Assembly (NCBI GenBank): GCA_041393535.1
Contig: JAWKJY010000012.1
Location: forward strand, 1-64,000
Direction of reading: 5' to 3'
DNA length: 64,000 nucleotides
DNA from: JAWKJY01 sp041393535
GTDB lineage: Bacteria > Actinomycetota > Thermoleophilia > Gaiellales > Gaiellaceae
The translations under genes and the position numbers were made by a program. The number at the start of each line of letters is the position of its first letter. The first letter of the stretch is position 1. The notes beneath the pieces are model-generated. The model was given only the letters and a program-made list of their open reading frames with translations. It was not told the DNA's origin and made no database searches. Of the stretch, positions 23,859-31,525 are shown one piece after another.

Positions 23859-24899
23859 TCACCAGCGGTGCAGGTGCGGCCCGAAGTCGGCGATCCAGTA
23901 GGGCAGGATCGCGCGGCCCGGGGGCGCGACCTCGTCGAGGCGCGTGAGGTCGTCGGCCGAGAGCTCGACGTCGGCCGAGCGGAGGTTGTCGTCGAGCTGC
24001 TCCATGGTCCGCGGGCCGAGGATCACGCTCGTCACGCCCGGCTGCGCGGCGACCCAGGCGAGCGCGACCTGGCTCGCGGTCGCGCCCTTCTCGGCGGCGA
24101 TCGCCTCGACGACGTCGAGCACGCGGAACGCCTCCTCCGAGTAGACACCCGGGTTCCCCTCCGTGAAGCGGAAGCGCTCCCACGCCTGGCCCACCGCCGG
24201 GTCGGCGAAGCGGGAGCCCTCGGGCGGCGCCTCGCCGCGGCGGTACTTGCCGGAGAGGAAGCCCTGCGCCAGCGGCGACCATGGCAGCAGGCCGACGCCG
24301 TACGTCCGGCACGCGGGGACGAGCTCGCGCTCGATCCGCCGGTCGAGCAGGTTGTACGGCGGCTGCTCCGTGACGATCCGGTTGAGCCCCAGCTCCTTCG
24401 AGGCCCAGAGCGACTCGACCACCTGCCAGCCGGCGAAGTCGCTCGTGCCGACGTAGCGGACCTTCCCGGAGCGGACGAGGTCGTCGAGCGCGCGCAGCGT
24501 CTCGTCGATCGGGATCTCCGAGCTCGGGCGGTGGATCTGGTAGAGGTCGATCCAGTCCGTCTGGAGGCGCCGCAGCGACGCCTCGCACTGCTGGATCAGG
24601 TGGCGGCGGCTGTTGCCGCGGTCGTTCGGGCCGGGCCCGACGACGCCCCAGAACTTCGTCGCGAGGATCACCTCGTCGCGGCGGCCGTTCGCGGCGAACG
24701 CCTTGCCGATCGCCTCCTCGCTGCGGCCCTCCGCGTAGACGTTCGCGGTGTCGACGAAGTTCACCCCCGCCTCCAGCGCACGGTCGACCATCGCGATCGC
24801 CTCGGCCTCGGGCGTCGCCGCGCCGAAGGTCATCGAGCCGAGGCAGAGCGACGTGACCTGCACGCCCGTCCGACCCAGCGAGCGGAGCTCGAGCGCCAT
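23859..24899 (-). CDS. Aldo/keto reductase
   Basis: A 346-residue (beta/alpha)8 NADPH-dependent oxidoreductase. The catalytic tetrad is readable: Asp in NFVDTANVYAEG with Tyr five residues on, Lys in ILATKFWG and His in LYQIHRP. The cofactor loop near the end (SVILGPRTMEQLDDNL) is that of the AKR family 11/12-like subgroup, often acting on aldehydes or sugar carbonyls. The natural substrate cannot be told. It is monocistronic and its start ATG 24899 has no strong ribosome site; GGGGCGG lies upstream. A weak five-base-pair hairpin at 25032-25045 lies past the SRPBCC gene that precedes it on this strand. Confidence 0.9.
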   Translation of the reverse strand: MALELRSLGRTGVQVTSLCLGSMTFGAATPEAEAIAMVDRALEAGVNFVDTANVYAEGRSEEAIGKAFAANGRRDEVILATKFWGVVGPGPNDRGNSRRHLIQQCEASLRRLQTDWIDLYQIHRPSSEIPIDETLRALDDLVRSGKVRYVGTSDFAGWQVVESLWASKELGLNRIVTEQPPYNLLDRRIERELVPACRTYGVGLLPWSPLAQGFLSGKYRRGEAPPEGSRFADPAVGQAWERFRFTEGNPGVYSEEAFRVLDVVEAIAAEKGATASQVALAWVAAQPGVTSVILGPRTMEQLDDNLRSADVELSADDLTRLDEVAPPGRAILPYWIADFGPHLHRW

Positions 24900-25045
24900 C
24901 GCCTACCGCCCCGTCCCGGGCAGCCGGCACGCGACCCCTGCCCCGTCGATCACGTCGTCCCAGCGCTCCACGGCCCCTCCTCGGCTCGTCGTCCCGCGAA
25001 CGCCGCAGTCTCGCACGGGGCGGCCGCTCGCGGGGCCGGGGCCCC

Positions 25046-25489
25046 TCAGCCGGCCGCGGCCCCGAGGTGCTCCGCATAGATGCGCGAGAGCATCCCCCAG
25101 ACCTGCTGCGTCCGCTCGCGCCGGGGCGGCCCGGCGGCGCCGAGCGCCTCCCAGCCCGACTGCTCGATCCGCACGCGCGTCAGGCCGCCGTGCTCGCGGA
25201 ACGTCACGTCGACCTGGGTCGCCTCGGCCCGGTCGAAGTAGAGATGCCACCAGTAGCGGACGCGGTGCGGCGGCTCCCAGGCGATCACCTCGCCCCACGG
25301 GTGCTCGGCCCCGTCGGGGCCGCGCTCGACGATCCGCCCGCCTGCCCGCGGCTCGAACGTGATCGCGGCCGGCTCCCGGCTGAGGGTGTGGGAGCGAGGC
25401 CACCAGGCGCCGATCCGCTCCGTCCAGGTCGCGAACGCGACCGCGGGCGTGGCGCGCACCTCGAACTCGACGACGAGCGGCTCGCTCAC
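25046..25489 (-). CDS. SRPBCC/AHSA1-like domain protein
   Basis: A 147-residue START/AHSA1-fold protein: VVEFEVRATPAVAFATWTERIGAWWP opens the lipid-cavity fold and the RVRYWWHLYFDRAEATQVDVTFREH and TRVRIEQSGWE strands follow. It binds hydrophobic ligands in relatives. GTG 25489 overlaps the ArsR stop codon (GTGA), so the two are co-translated. Such ArsR-SRPBCC pairs are common in actinobacteria, where the ArsR protein controls the operon. The ligand is unknown. Confidence 0.85.
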   Translation of the reverse strand: MSEPLVVEFEVRATPAVAFATWTERIGAWWPRSHTLSREPAAITFEPRAGGRIVERGPDGAEHPWGEVIAWEPPHRVRYWWHLYFDRAEATQVDVTFREHGGLTRVRIEQSGWEALGAAGPPRRERTQQVWGMLSRIYAEHLGAAAG

Positions 25490-25812
25490 GGCTTCCTGTC
25501 GGTCGGCGCGTTCTCCGCGACGAGCCGGAAGCGCGCGGCGGCGTCGCGCCAGACCTCGTCGAAGTACGCCCGCACCGCCTCGACGCCCTCCTCGCGCAGG
25601 GCGTAGACCCGGCGCGTCCCCTGCGGCGTCGCGGCGACGAGCCCTGCCTGCTCGAGCAGACGGAGGTGCTTCGAGACTGCCGGCCGGCTGACCGGGAGCC
25701 GGTCGGCGACCTCCTGCACGGAGCGTTCGCCGACGGCGAGCACCTCGAGGATCGCCCGGCGCGTGGGGTCGCCGAGCGCGTCGAGCGCGGCGTCGTGGAG
25801 CGGCGCGCTCAT
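25486..25812 (-). CDS. ArsR-family repressor, SRPBCC-linked
   Basis: A 108-residue winged-helix repressor. ALDALGDPTRRAILEVLAVGERSVQEVADRLPVSRPAVSKHLRLLEQAGLV covers the DNA-binding domain, ending with a helical dimer part. No metal-binding Cys pair is present, so it is not a metal sensor of the classical type. ATG 25812 gives a start next to the domain; longer in-frame forms are Pro/Arg noise. Two inverted repeats, GTAAC-N6-GTGAC (25847-25862) and GTAAC-N6-GTTAC (25899-25914), lie just upstream and are the likely operators. The next gene to the right starts at 25944, so the ArsR protein could control it too. Confidence 0.88.
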   Translation of the reverse strand: MSAPLHDAALDALGDPTRRAILEVLAVGERSVQEVADRLPVSRPAVSKHLRLLEQAGLVAATPQGTRRVYALREEGVEAVRAYFDEVWRDAAARFRLVAENAPTDRKP

Positions 25813-25846
25813 CGGTCGGAGCGGTCGGGCATGGCTCGTGGGAAGC

Positions 25847-25914
25847 GTAACCGCCGGGTGACCGGCCGGCCGTGCGTGCCCGGGCGAAGCGCGGTATGGT
25901 AACCGAGAAGTTAC
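25847..25914. promoter_or_regulatory. Two probable ArsR operators in a divergent promoter
   Basis: GTAACCGCCGGGTGAC (25847-25862) and GTAACCGAGAAGTTAC (25899-25914) have the same 5-6-5 inverted-repeat layout and start 52 bases apart. They lie between the ArsR start (25812) and the divergent gene at 25944. A CGGTATGGT sequence beside the second looks like a -10 region. Confidence 0.6.
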
Positions 25915-25943
25915 GGAATGCCCGGCGACACGAGGAGGCACGG

Positions 25944-26360
25944 ATGGCCCCGAGCAGCACCGGCAGCGGCACGCCCGAGGATCCCTGGCAGCTGAAGACG
26001 CCGCCGCTCACCTCCGACTACACGATGCACCGCGACGTCAAGGACGGCAAGGACGTCATCGTCTGCACCGTCGGCAAGACCGTCCTCCTCTACGACGCCC
26101 GCTGCATCGACGACCTGCACGCGATGCTGCAGGCGCGCGGCGACTGGGTCGAGCTCGGCTCCGCCGACGAGCAGAAGCCGGCGAAGGACGGCACGGTCGA
26201 GGCGTGGGGCCGCTCGCCGGACAACCCGGTCGGCGGCTGGTACGGCCTGAAGAAGGGCCTGCGCGGCCGCTTCGGGATGTACGTGCCGCCCCTGCTCGAG
26301 CGGCTCGGCCTCGCCGAGGTGGAGCACAACCCACGCAACAACCGGATGCGCGCGCTCTGA
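25944..26360 (+). CDS. Small conserved protein of unknown function
   Basis: A 138-residue cytoplasmic protein that I do not recognise by family. It has a low-complexity first 15 residues, then an apparently globular domain: DPWQLKTPPLTSDYTMHRD, VIVCTVGKTVLLYDARCIDDLHAML, WVELGSADEQKPAKDGTVEAWG and NPVGGWYGLKKGLRGRFGMYVPPLLERLGLAEVEHNPRNNRMRAL. The last 55 residues are rich in Gly and aromatic residues and look strongly constrained. A GAGGAGG ribosome site supports ATG 25944. It is divergent from the ArsR-SRPBCC operon and shares its operator region. Confidence 0.75.
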   Translation: MAPSSTGSGTPEDPWQLKTPPLTSDYTMHRDVKDGKDVIVCTVGKTVLLYDARCIDDLHAMLQARGDWVELGSADEQKPAKDGTVEAWGRSPDNPVGGWYGLKKGLRGRFGMYVPPLLERLGLAEVEHNPRNNRMRAL

Positions 26361-26449
26361 GCCCGCGCGGGGCCGGGCGCCTGCGATACTCCCGCCGCAC
26401 CGCCCGGCCGCGTGCGCGGGCGCCCCTTCCCGGACAGGAGCGAACACGG

Positions 26450-27364
26450 ATGAGGCTCGGCTTCGTGCTCCCGCACGTCGGCCCGCTCGCGGGCCCGGAG
26501 GCGCTGACGCGCGTCGCCGATCGGGCCGAGCAGGTCGGCTACGACACGCTCTGGGTGACCGAGCGGAGCCTCTGGCCGCTCGACCCGAGGACGCCGTACC
26601 CGCTCGGGACGCTGGCCGAGGAGTACAAGACCGTCCTCGACCCGCTCGACAGCCTCACCTTCGTCGCGGCCCGGACGAGCCGGATCGGCCTTGGCACCTG
26701 CGTGATCAACCTCCCCTGGTACCGCCCGGTGCTGCTCGCGCGCCGGCTGACGACGATCGACGTGCTCTCGCACGGGCGGCTGCGCCTCGGCGTCGGGATC
26801 GGCTGGTCGCGGGACGAGCACGACGTCGCCGGCAGCGACTTCGAGACGCGCGGCGCGCGCTTCGAGGAGGCGATCGCCGTCCTGCGGGAGATCTGGACGA
26901 CCGACCCGGTCGAGTTCCACGGCGCGCACTACGACGTGCCGCGCTCGTTCATCGGGCCGAAGCCGGTGCAGCAGCCGTGCCCGCCGATCTACGTCGGGGC
27001 GTTCGCGCCGGCCGCGCTCGAGCGCGTCGCGCGGATCGCCGACGGCTGGGTCGCGGCGGGCTTCCCGATCGCGCAGACCGGCGAGACGTTCGCGCGGCTG
27101 CGCGAGGCGGCCGCCGCCGCGGGGCGCGACCCGGACGCGCTCGAGCTGCTCGTCCGCGCGCACGTCGAGCTCCACGACGCGCCGCTCGGCGACGACCGCG
27201 CGCCCTTCGCCGGCTCGCCCGAGCAGGTCGCCGCGGACCTCGCCGCGACCGCGGCGATCGGCGCGCACGAGTCGTGCGTCGACGTCGTCTTCGACCCGAC
27301 CGTGGCCTCGGTCGAGGATCTGCTCGAGCGGCTCGACACCTGCTACCGGCTCGCCCGCGGCTGA
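26450..27364 (+). CDS. LLM-class (luciferase-like) F420-dependent oxidoreductase
   Basis: A 304-residue TIM-barrel protein of the bacterial luciferase-like monooxygenase class, which in actinobacteria mostly uses the deazaflavin F420. MRLGFVLPHVGPLAGPEALTRVADRAEQVGYDTLWVTERSLWP is the typical opening and GRLRLGVGIGWSRDEHDVAGSDFETRGARFEEAIAVLREIWT the phosphate-binding region. AGGAG nine bases upstream supports ATG 26450. Which cofactor it takes cannot be read from sequence with certainty. Its last 22 bases overlap the end of the leftward DUF6157 gene. Confidence 0.9.
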   Translation: MRLGFVLPHVGPLAGPEALTRVADRAEQVGYDTLWVTERSLWPLDPRTPYPLGTLAEEYKTVLDPLDSLTFVAARTSRIGLGTCVINLPWYRPVLLARRLTTIDVLSHGRLRLGVGIGWSRDEHDVAGSDFETRGARFEEAIAVLREIWTTDPVEFHGAHYDVPRSFIGPKPVQQPCPPIYVGAFAPAALERVARIADGWVAAGFPIAQTGETFARLREAAAAAGRDPDALELLVRAHVELHDAPLGDDRAPFAGSPEQVAADLAATAAIGAHESCVDVVFDPTVASVEDLLERLDTCYRLARG

Positions 27365-27786
27365 CCTCGGCGGCGGGAGCGCATCGCGGCCGTGACCGCG
27401 ACGGGCTCGCCGTGCTGACCGATGCCGCGTGCGAGCGCCGCGTACTCGGCGGTCTCGACGCCGTAGACGGCGACGAGCCCGGCCCCGTCGGCGTGGACGC
27501 CCCAGCCGTAGCGCTTGCCGAGGTCGGACGCGCGCAGGCACGGCTGCGGCCTCGCGAGGAACGCCTCCCGGGCGGCGTCGCGCTCGGCGGCCGGGATCGC
27601 ATGCCGCTCCGCGTGGACGGCGAAGAGGACGTCGTCCGAGGTGAACTCGTACGGCCGCTCCCGGAGCAGCAGGTAGGCGAGCCGCACGGCGGACGGACGG
27701 GCCCGCTCCGGCGGCTCGGTGCCGCGATCGACCGGGCAGTCCGGCGCGACCGCGATGAAGGTGTCCAGGTAGTTCGTGGTGTGCAT
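27343..27786 (-). CDS. DUF6157 family protein
   Basis: A 147-residue small protein whose length and conserved blocks fit DUF6157: MHTTNYLDTFIAVAPDCP, YEFTSDDVLFAVHAERHAIP, CLRASDLGKRYGWGVHADG and VAVYGVETAEYAAL. A GGAGGGGAG ribosome site precedes ATG 27786. No signal or membrane segment is seen and the role is unknown. The C-terminal 15 residues are basic and overlap the convergent LLM gene by 22 bases, so the tail is probably not functionally constrained. Confidence 0.85.
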   Translation of the reverse strand: MHTTNYLDTFIAVAPDCPVDRGTEPPERARPSAVRLAYLLLRERPYEFTSDDVLFAVHAERHAIPAAERDAAREAFLARPQPCLRASDLGKRYGWGVHADGAGLVAVYGVETAEYAALARGIGQHGEPVAVTAAMRSRRRGQPRASR

Positions 27787-27884
27787 CGCTCCCCTCCTCG
27801 GCGCTCTGCTCCACGCTAGGCTCGGCTCTGCCGCCGATGCTTGAAGGAACGCGACGGGATCGCGCCGGACGCGCGCGGGGGATC

Positions 27885-28649
27885 GTGTCGAGCCGCGAGA
27901 GCGGCAGCCGCGTCGACGCGCGCACGCACCCGCCCGGCCCCGGGCTCGCCGACGTCGTCGAGACCTACTGGTCGACGCGCTGGGACCTGCGCGGCCAGGA
28001 GCCGCACCGCTTCGAGATGCTCGTCGACCCGTGCGTGACGATCGCGTTCGAGGCGGGCGCGAGCAGGGTCGTCGGGGTCTCGACCCGGCTGTTCCGGCGG
28101 GAGCTCGCCGACGCCGGGCTGATCCGCGCCGTCCGCCTGCGCGCCGGGGCCGTGCGGGCCGTCCTCCCGGTGGCGAGCGCCCGCGGGCTGACCGACCGGG
28201 TCGTCCCGCTCGGCGAGCTCGTCGAGGGCCCGGCGATCGAGGCGGCGGTCCTCGGCGCGGCGGACGACGAGGCCGCGTTCGCCCGCCTCGACGCGTGGCT
28301 CGCCGCGCGCGTCGGCCGCCCGCTGCCCGACGGGGTCGAGGCTGCGCTGCGCGCGCTCGCCGCGATCGCGGCCGACCCTGGCGTCACGACCGTCCGGGCG
28401 GCCGCTGCCGCGGCCGGCTGGAGCGAGCGCGCGCTCCAGCGCCTGTTCCGGGACGAGGTCGGGATGAGCCCGAAGCAGGCGATCCGACGCGCCCGGCTGC
28501 AGGAGGCGGCCGCGCGGCTCGAGCGCGGCGAGCCGACCTCGCTCGCAGTGCTCGCGCGCGCGCTCGGCTACAGCGACCAGGCGCACCTGACGCGCGACTT
28601 CCGGGCGGCGACGGGCCGCACGCCGGCCGCGTTCCGCCGCACGGTCTGA
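27885..28649 (+). CDS. AraC-family transcriptional regulator
   Basis: A 254-residue regulator. Residues 10-130 are a cupin-like sensor of the DUF6597 type (GLADVVETYWSTRWDL, FEMLVDPCVTIAFEAG, RLRAGAVRAVLPVASARGL). Residues 160-254 hold the two AraC helix-turn-helices (TVRAAAAAAGWSERALQRLFRDEVGMSPKQAIRRARL and LAVLARALGYSDQAHLTRDFRAATGRTPAAFRR). GTG 27885 follows a GGGGGAT site; an upstream ATG at 27837 gives 16 more Arg-rich residues and lacks one. It is divergent from the DUF6157 gene and may control it or the SQR-like gene downstream. The inducer is unknown. Confidence 0.85.
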   Translation: MSSRESGSRVDARTHPPGPGLADVVETYWSTRWDLRGQEPHRFEMLVDPCVTIAFEAGASRVVGVSTRLFRRELADAGLIRAVRLRAGAVRAVLPVASARGLTDRVVPLGELVEGPAIEAAVLGAADDEAAFARLDAWLAARVGRPLPDGVEAALRALAAIAADPGVTTVRAAAAAAGWSERALQRLFRDEVGMSPKQAIRRARLQEAAARLERGEPTSLAVLARALGYSDQAHLTRDFRAATGRTPAAFRRTV

Positions 28650-28865
28650 GCGCGGCCCGGCCACCGGAGGGAGCCGGCCGTACGCGAATCGCGCGCGGCG
28701 CCCCGGGGCTTTCCCCGACGCGGCCGCCAGCGCCGCGTGCCACGCTGCAGGGGAAGGACGCGCCGCACGGTCGGCGGCCGGCACCCGGGGTGCGCGGGCG
28801 CACCGGCAGGCGACTCCGTGGCGCACCACCGCCCGGCCTCGGGCACGAGTCGAGGAGCGTCCGTC
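28650..28865. other. Control region upstream of the SQR-like gene
   Basis: No coding frame of interest is seen in these 216 bases. GAGGAG at about 28852 is the ribosome site of the next gene. The AraC regulator ends at its left edge, so operator sites may lie here, but I see no clear repeat. Confidence 0.35.
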
Positions 28866-30101
28866 ATGGCACCCGCCACCCACCGCACCGCAGCCGGATC
28901 TCCCGGGCCGCGCGTCGTCGTGCTCGGATCGAGCTTCGGCGGCCTCACCGGCGCGCTCGAGCTCCGCGAGCACCTCGGCGACCGCGCCGAGATCACGGTG
29001 ATCGATCGCCGCGACCACTTCACCTTCATCCCGTCGCTGATCTGGGTCCCCTTCGGCATCCGCAGCGCGGAGGACGTCACGTTCCCGCTCGCGCCGATGT
29101 ACGAGAGGAAGGGGATCCGCTTCGTCCACGACCGCGTCGAGCGCGTCGACCTCGAGGCGCAGACGGTCGTCGCCGCGAACGGCGAGCATCCGTACGACCG
29201 CCTGCTCGTCGCGACGGGCCCGAAGCTCGACTTCGCCGCCATCCCGGGCATCGGCCCGGAGGGCGGCCACACGCAGTCGGTCTGCAACCTCGAGCACGCG
29301 CTCGTCGCCGGCGAGGCGTGGCAGCGCTTCCTCGAGGATCCCGGCCCGGTCGTCGTCGGCACCGCGCAGGGCGGCTCGTGCTTCGGCGCCTCCTACGAGT
29401 TCCTGCTCAACGTGAAGCACCTCCTGGGGAAGGCCGGGCTCGGCGACGTGCCGGTCACCTTCGTCACCTCCGAGCCGTTTCTCGGCCACTTCGGCCTCGG
29501 CGGCGTCGGCGACTCCGAGGAGCGCGTCCAGAAGCTCTTCGACCGGCTCGGGATCCGCGGCGTCGCGAACGCCTCGATCCGCGAGGCGCGCGCCGGCGAG
29601 ATCGAGCTCGCGAGCGGCGAGGTGCTCCCGGCCGCCTACTCGATGATCGTCCCGCCCTTCCGCGGCGTCGACGCGATCACGAGCTCCGAGGGCCTCGGCA
29701 ACGCGAAGGGCTTCGTCCCGATCACGAGCCAGTACCGCCATCCCGAGCACGAGGCCGTCTTCGCCGCGGGCGTCGACGTCGCGATCGCCCCGCGCTCGGA
29801 GACGCTCGTCCCGACGGGCGTCCCGAAGACGGGCTACATGAGCGAGCGCATGGCGAAGGTCGCGGCGCGCAACATCGCGGCCGACCTCGGCCACGGCTCG
29901 CACGTCGATGAGCCGCTCGACGAGCTCGGCGCGATCTGCATCCTCGACGGCGGCAACGCCGGGATCATCCTCAAGACCGACCGCGTCCTCGGCGACGCCG
30001 AGCACGCGCACCTGATCCAGGGCCCGCACGCCCACTGGGCGAAGCTCGCCTTCGAGCGGCTGTTCCTGGCCAGCCGCCGTCGCGGCAAGCTGGTCGCGTA
30101 G
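28866..30101 (+). CDS. Sulfide:quinone oxidoreductase-like flavoprotein
   Basis: A 411-residue FAD enzyme of the SQR/FCSD family, peripheral at the membrane, that moves electrons from sulfide to quinone in characterised members. The FAD-binding start is RVVVLGSSFGGLTGALEL. The three Cys typical of sulfide oxidation are at C140 (SVCNLEHA), C172 (GGSCFGASYEF) and C358 (ICILDGGNAG). Their presence favours true SQR activity over an ordinary NADH dehydrogenase. ATG 28866 starts the conserved region. It ends at a 17-base-pair hairpin. Substrate assignment rests on family and the Cys pattern. Confidence 0.85.
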   Translation: MAPATHRTAAGSPGPRVVVLGSSFGGLTGALELREHLGDRAEITVIDRRDHFTFIPSLIWVPFGIRSAEDVTFPLAPMYERKGIRFVHDRVERVDLEAQTVVAANGEHPYDRLLVATGPKLDFAAIPGIGPEGGHTQSVCNLEHALVAGEAWQRFLEDPGPVVVGTAQGGSCFGASYEFLLNVKHLLGKAGLGDVPVTFVTSEPFLGHFGLGGVGDSEERVQKLFDRLGIRGVANASIREARAGEIELASGEVLPAAYSMIVPPFRGVDAITSSEGLGNAKGFVPITSQYRHPEHEAVFAAGVDVAIAPRSETLVPTGVPKTGYMSERMAKVAARNIAADLGHGSHVDEPLDELGAICILDGGNAGIILKTDRVLGDAEHAHLIQGPHAHWAKLAFERLFLASRRRGKLVA

Positions 30102-30108
30102 TCGCGGT

Positions 30109-30146
30109 CGCGCCGGTCGGGCCCCGTGCGGGGCCCGACCGGCGCG
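30109..30146. terminator. Bidirectional terminator
   Basis: A perfect 17-base-pair stem with the loop GTGC lies between the SQR-like stop and the end of the leftward DUF2254 gene, three bases away. Confidence 0.8.
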
Positions 30147-30148
30147 GC

Positions 30149-31465
30149 TCAGCCCTGGTCGCCGAAGAGCGCGCCGTGGAGGGCCGCGAGCTCGGCCCGG
30201 TCCGCGGCCAGGGCGAGCGCGCCGAGCGAGCGCTCGAGCGCGCGCGCGGCCTGCTCCCTCGCGGCGGGGCCGATCCGGCCGCCCCCGTGGCGGGCGACGA
30301 CGGCGAGGAGCTTCTGCAGGCGGATCGCGAGCTCGGGGTCGTCCGCACCGTCCCGCGCGATCGCGTCGAAGCCGTCCCGCACGAGCTCCGCCTCGTCGAG
30401 CTCGACGACCGCGACCCGATCGAGCTCCGGGGCAACGGCCTCGAGCGAGTCGCGCAGCCGCGCAGCCTCGACGAGGAGGCTCGTCGCGATCGACGCCGCC
30501 TGGATCGCCGTGCCCGGGTCGTTCACGGCCGGGGAGAGCGCGCGCTGAGCCACCTCTCGCAGGACGATCAACCCGAACCGGGGATCCTGCTCGAAGCGCC
30601 GCTCGCGCCCCAGCACGAACGCCCGACGGGCCGTATCGACGAGCGACTCGGGCGCGATCGGCCCGTCGCCCGCCGGCGAGCGATCGCCCGGAGCGAGCAC
30701 TGCGAGCACCGTGGCCGGGTCGACGTAGGCCCCGGGCCGGACGAGGACGTGGCAGACGCCGTCGACGCGCTCCGCGAGCGCGTGCAGGCCCGCCGCGTCC
30801 ACGTGGGTGACGTAGCCGGTGCCCTCCGGTCGGACGCGCAGCGCCTGCCGGGCGTCGATCGCGGGCGCGCGCGAGATCGGGAGGCCGCCCAGGCAGGGCG
30901 CGCGGACGTGCCCCTCCAGTGCCGCCCGGGTCGCCGACTCGATGCGCGTCAACGTGTCGGCCATGCGGCCGAGCGTCGACATCGTCCGCACCCAGAGGAC
31001 GAGCCGCGCGACGAGGTAGGCGAGGACGCCGAGGGTCGCGACGAGCAGGGCGAAGCGGCCGACGGCCCCGTAGAAGTCGAATGCGAGCGCGGTCTTCGCG
31101 ACGGCCGCGAAGACGAACGAGCCGACGAACGCGCTGATCGCCCGGCGCGTGCCGTCGTCCGCCATCACCAGCTCGGTCGCGCGCGGGGTCGCCGTGCTCG
31201 CGGCGGACGCGAACGCGGCGACCATGATCCCGAGCGAGAACGTCGCGACCGCGAGCATGCTCGTCGCGACGACCGAGAGGATGTCGTCGAGGCTGCTGGA
31301 GCCGACCGCCGGCACGCCGTCGCCCGCGATCACGCGGTCGAGCGCGAAGGCGACGGCGCACAGGGCGATCGCGCCCACGACCGCCCCCGCCGGCGCGATC
31401 CAGATCCTCGTGCGCCCGTCGCGCAGGCGGAGCAGCAGCCGGTACACCGGCCGCCAGTCTTGCAC
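30149..31465 (-). CDS. DUF2254 membrane protein
   Basis: A 438-residue membrane protein with the DUF2254 layout: helices near residues 25-45, 60-82, 110-130 and 135-157 (TRIWIAPAGAVVGAIALCAVAFAL, FSLGIMVAAFASAAS, FVGSFVFAAVAKTAL), followed by a soluble C-terminal half (residues 170-438) that includes DPRFGLIVLREVAQRALSPAVNDPGTAIQAA. The function of the family is unknown. GTG 31465 is the only reasonable start before the first helix, with no evident ribosome site. It stands alone, 61 bases downstream of the frameshifted kinase on the same strand. Confidence 0.88.
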   Translation of the reverse strand: MQDWRPVYRLLLRLRDGRTRIWIAPAGAVVGAIALCAVAFALDRVIAGDGVPAVGSSSLDDILSVVATSMLAVATFSLGIMVAAFASAASTATPRATELVMADDGTRRAISAFVGSFVFAAVAKTALAFDFYGAVGRFALLVATLGVLAYLVARLVLWVRTMSTLGRMADTLTRIESATRAALEGHVRAPCLGGLPISRAPAIDARQALRVRPEGTGYVTHVDAAGLHALAERVDGVCHVLVRPGAYVDPATVLAVLAPGDRSPAGDGPIAPESLVDTARRAFVLGRERRFEQDPRFGLIVLREVAQRALSPAVNDPGTAIQAASIATSLLVEAARLRDSLEAVAPELDRVAVVELDEAELVRDGFDAIARDGADDPELAIRLQKLLAVVARHGGGRIGPAAREQAARALERSLGALALAADRAELAALHGALFGDQG

Positions 31466-31525
31466 GCACCGGTCGTCGGAGGCGGCACGCGCGCGGCCCG
31501 GCGCCCTCGGCGGTGCCTCCCCAGG

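Noticed and set aside
25032..25045. Terminator after the SRPBCC gene
   Set aside because: Only five G-C pairs with a four-base loop; at this base composition that is not distinctive.
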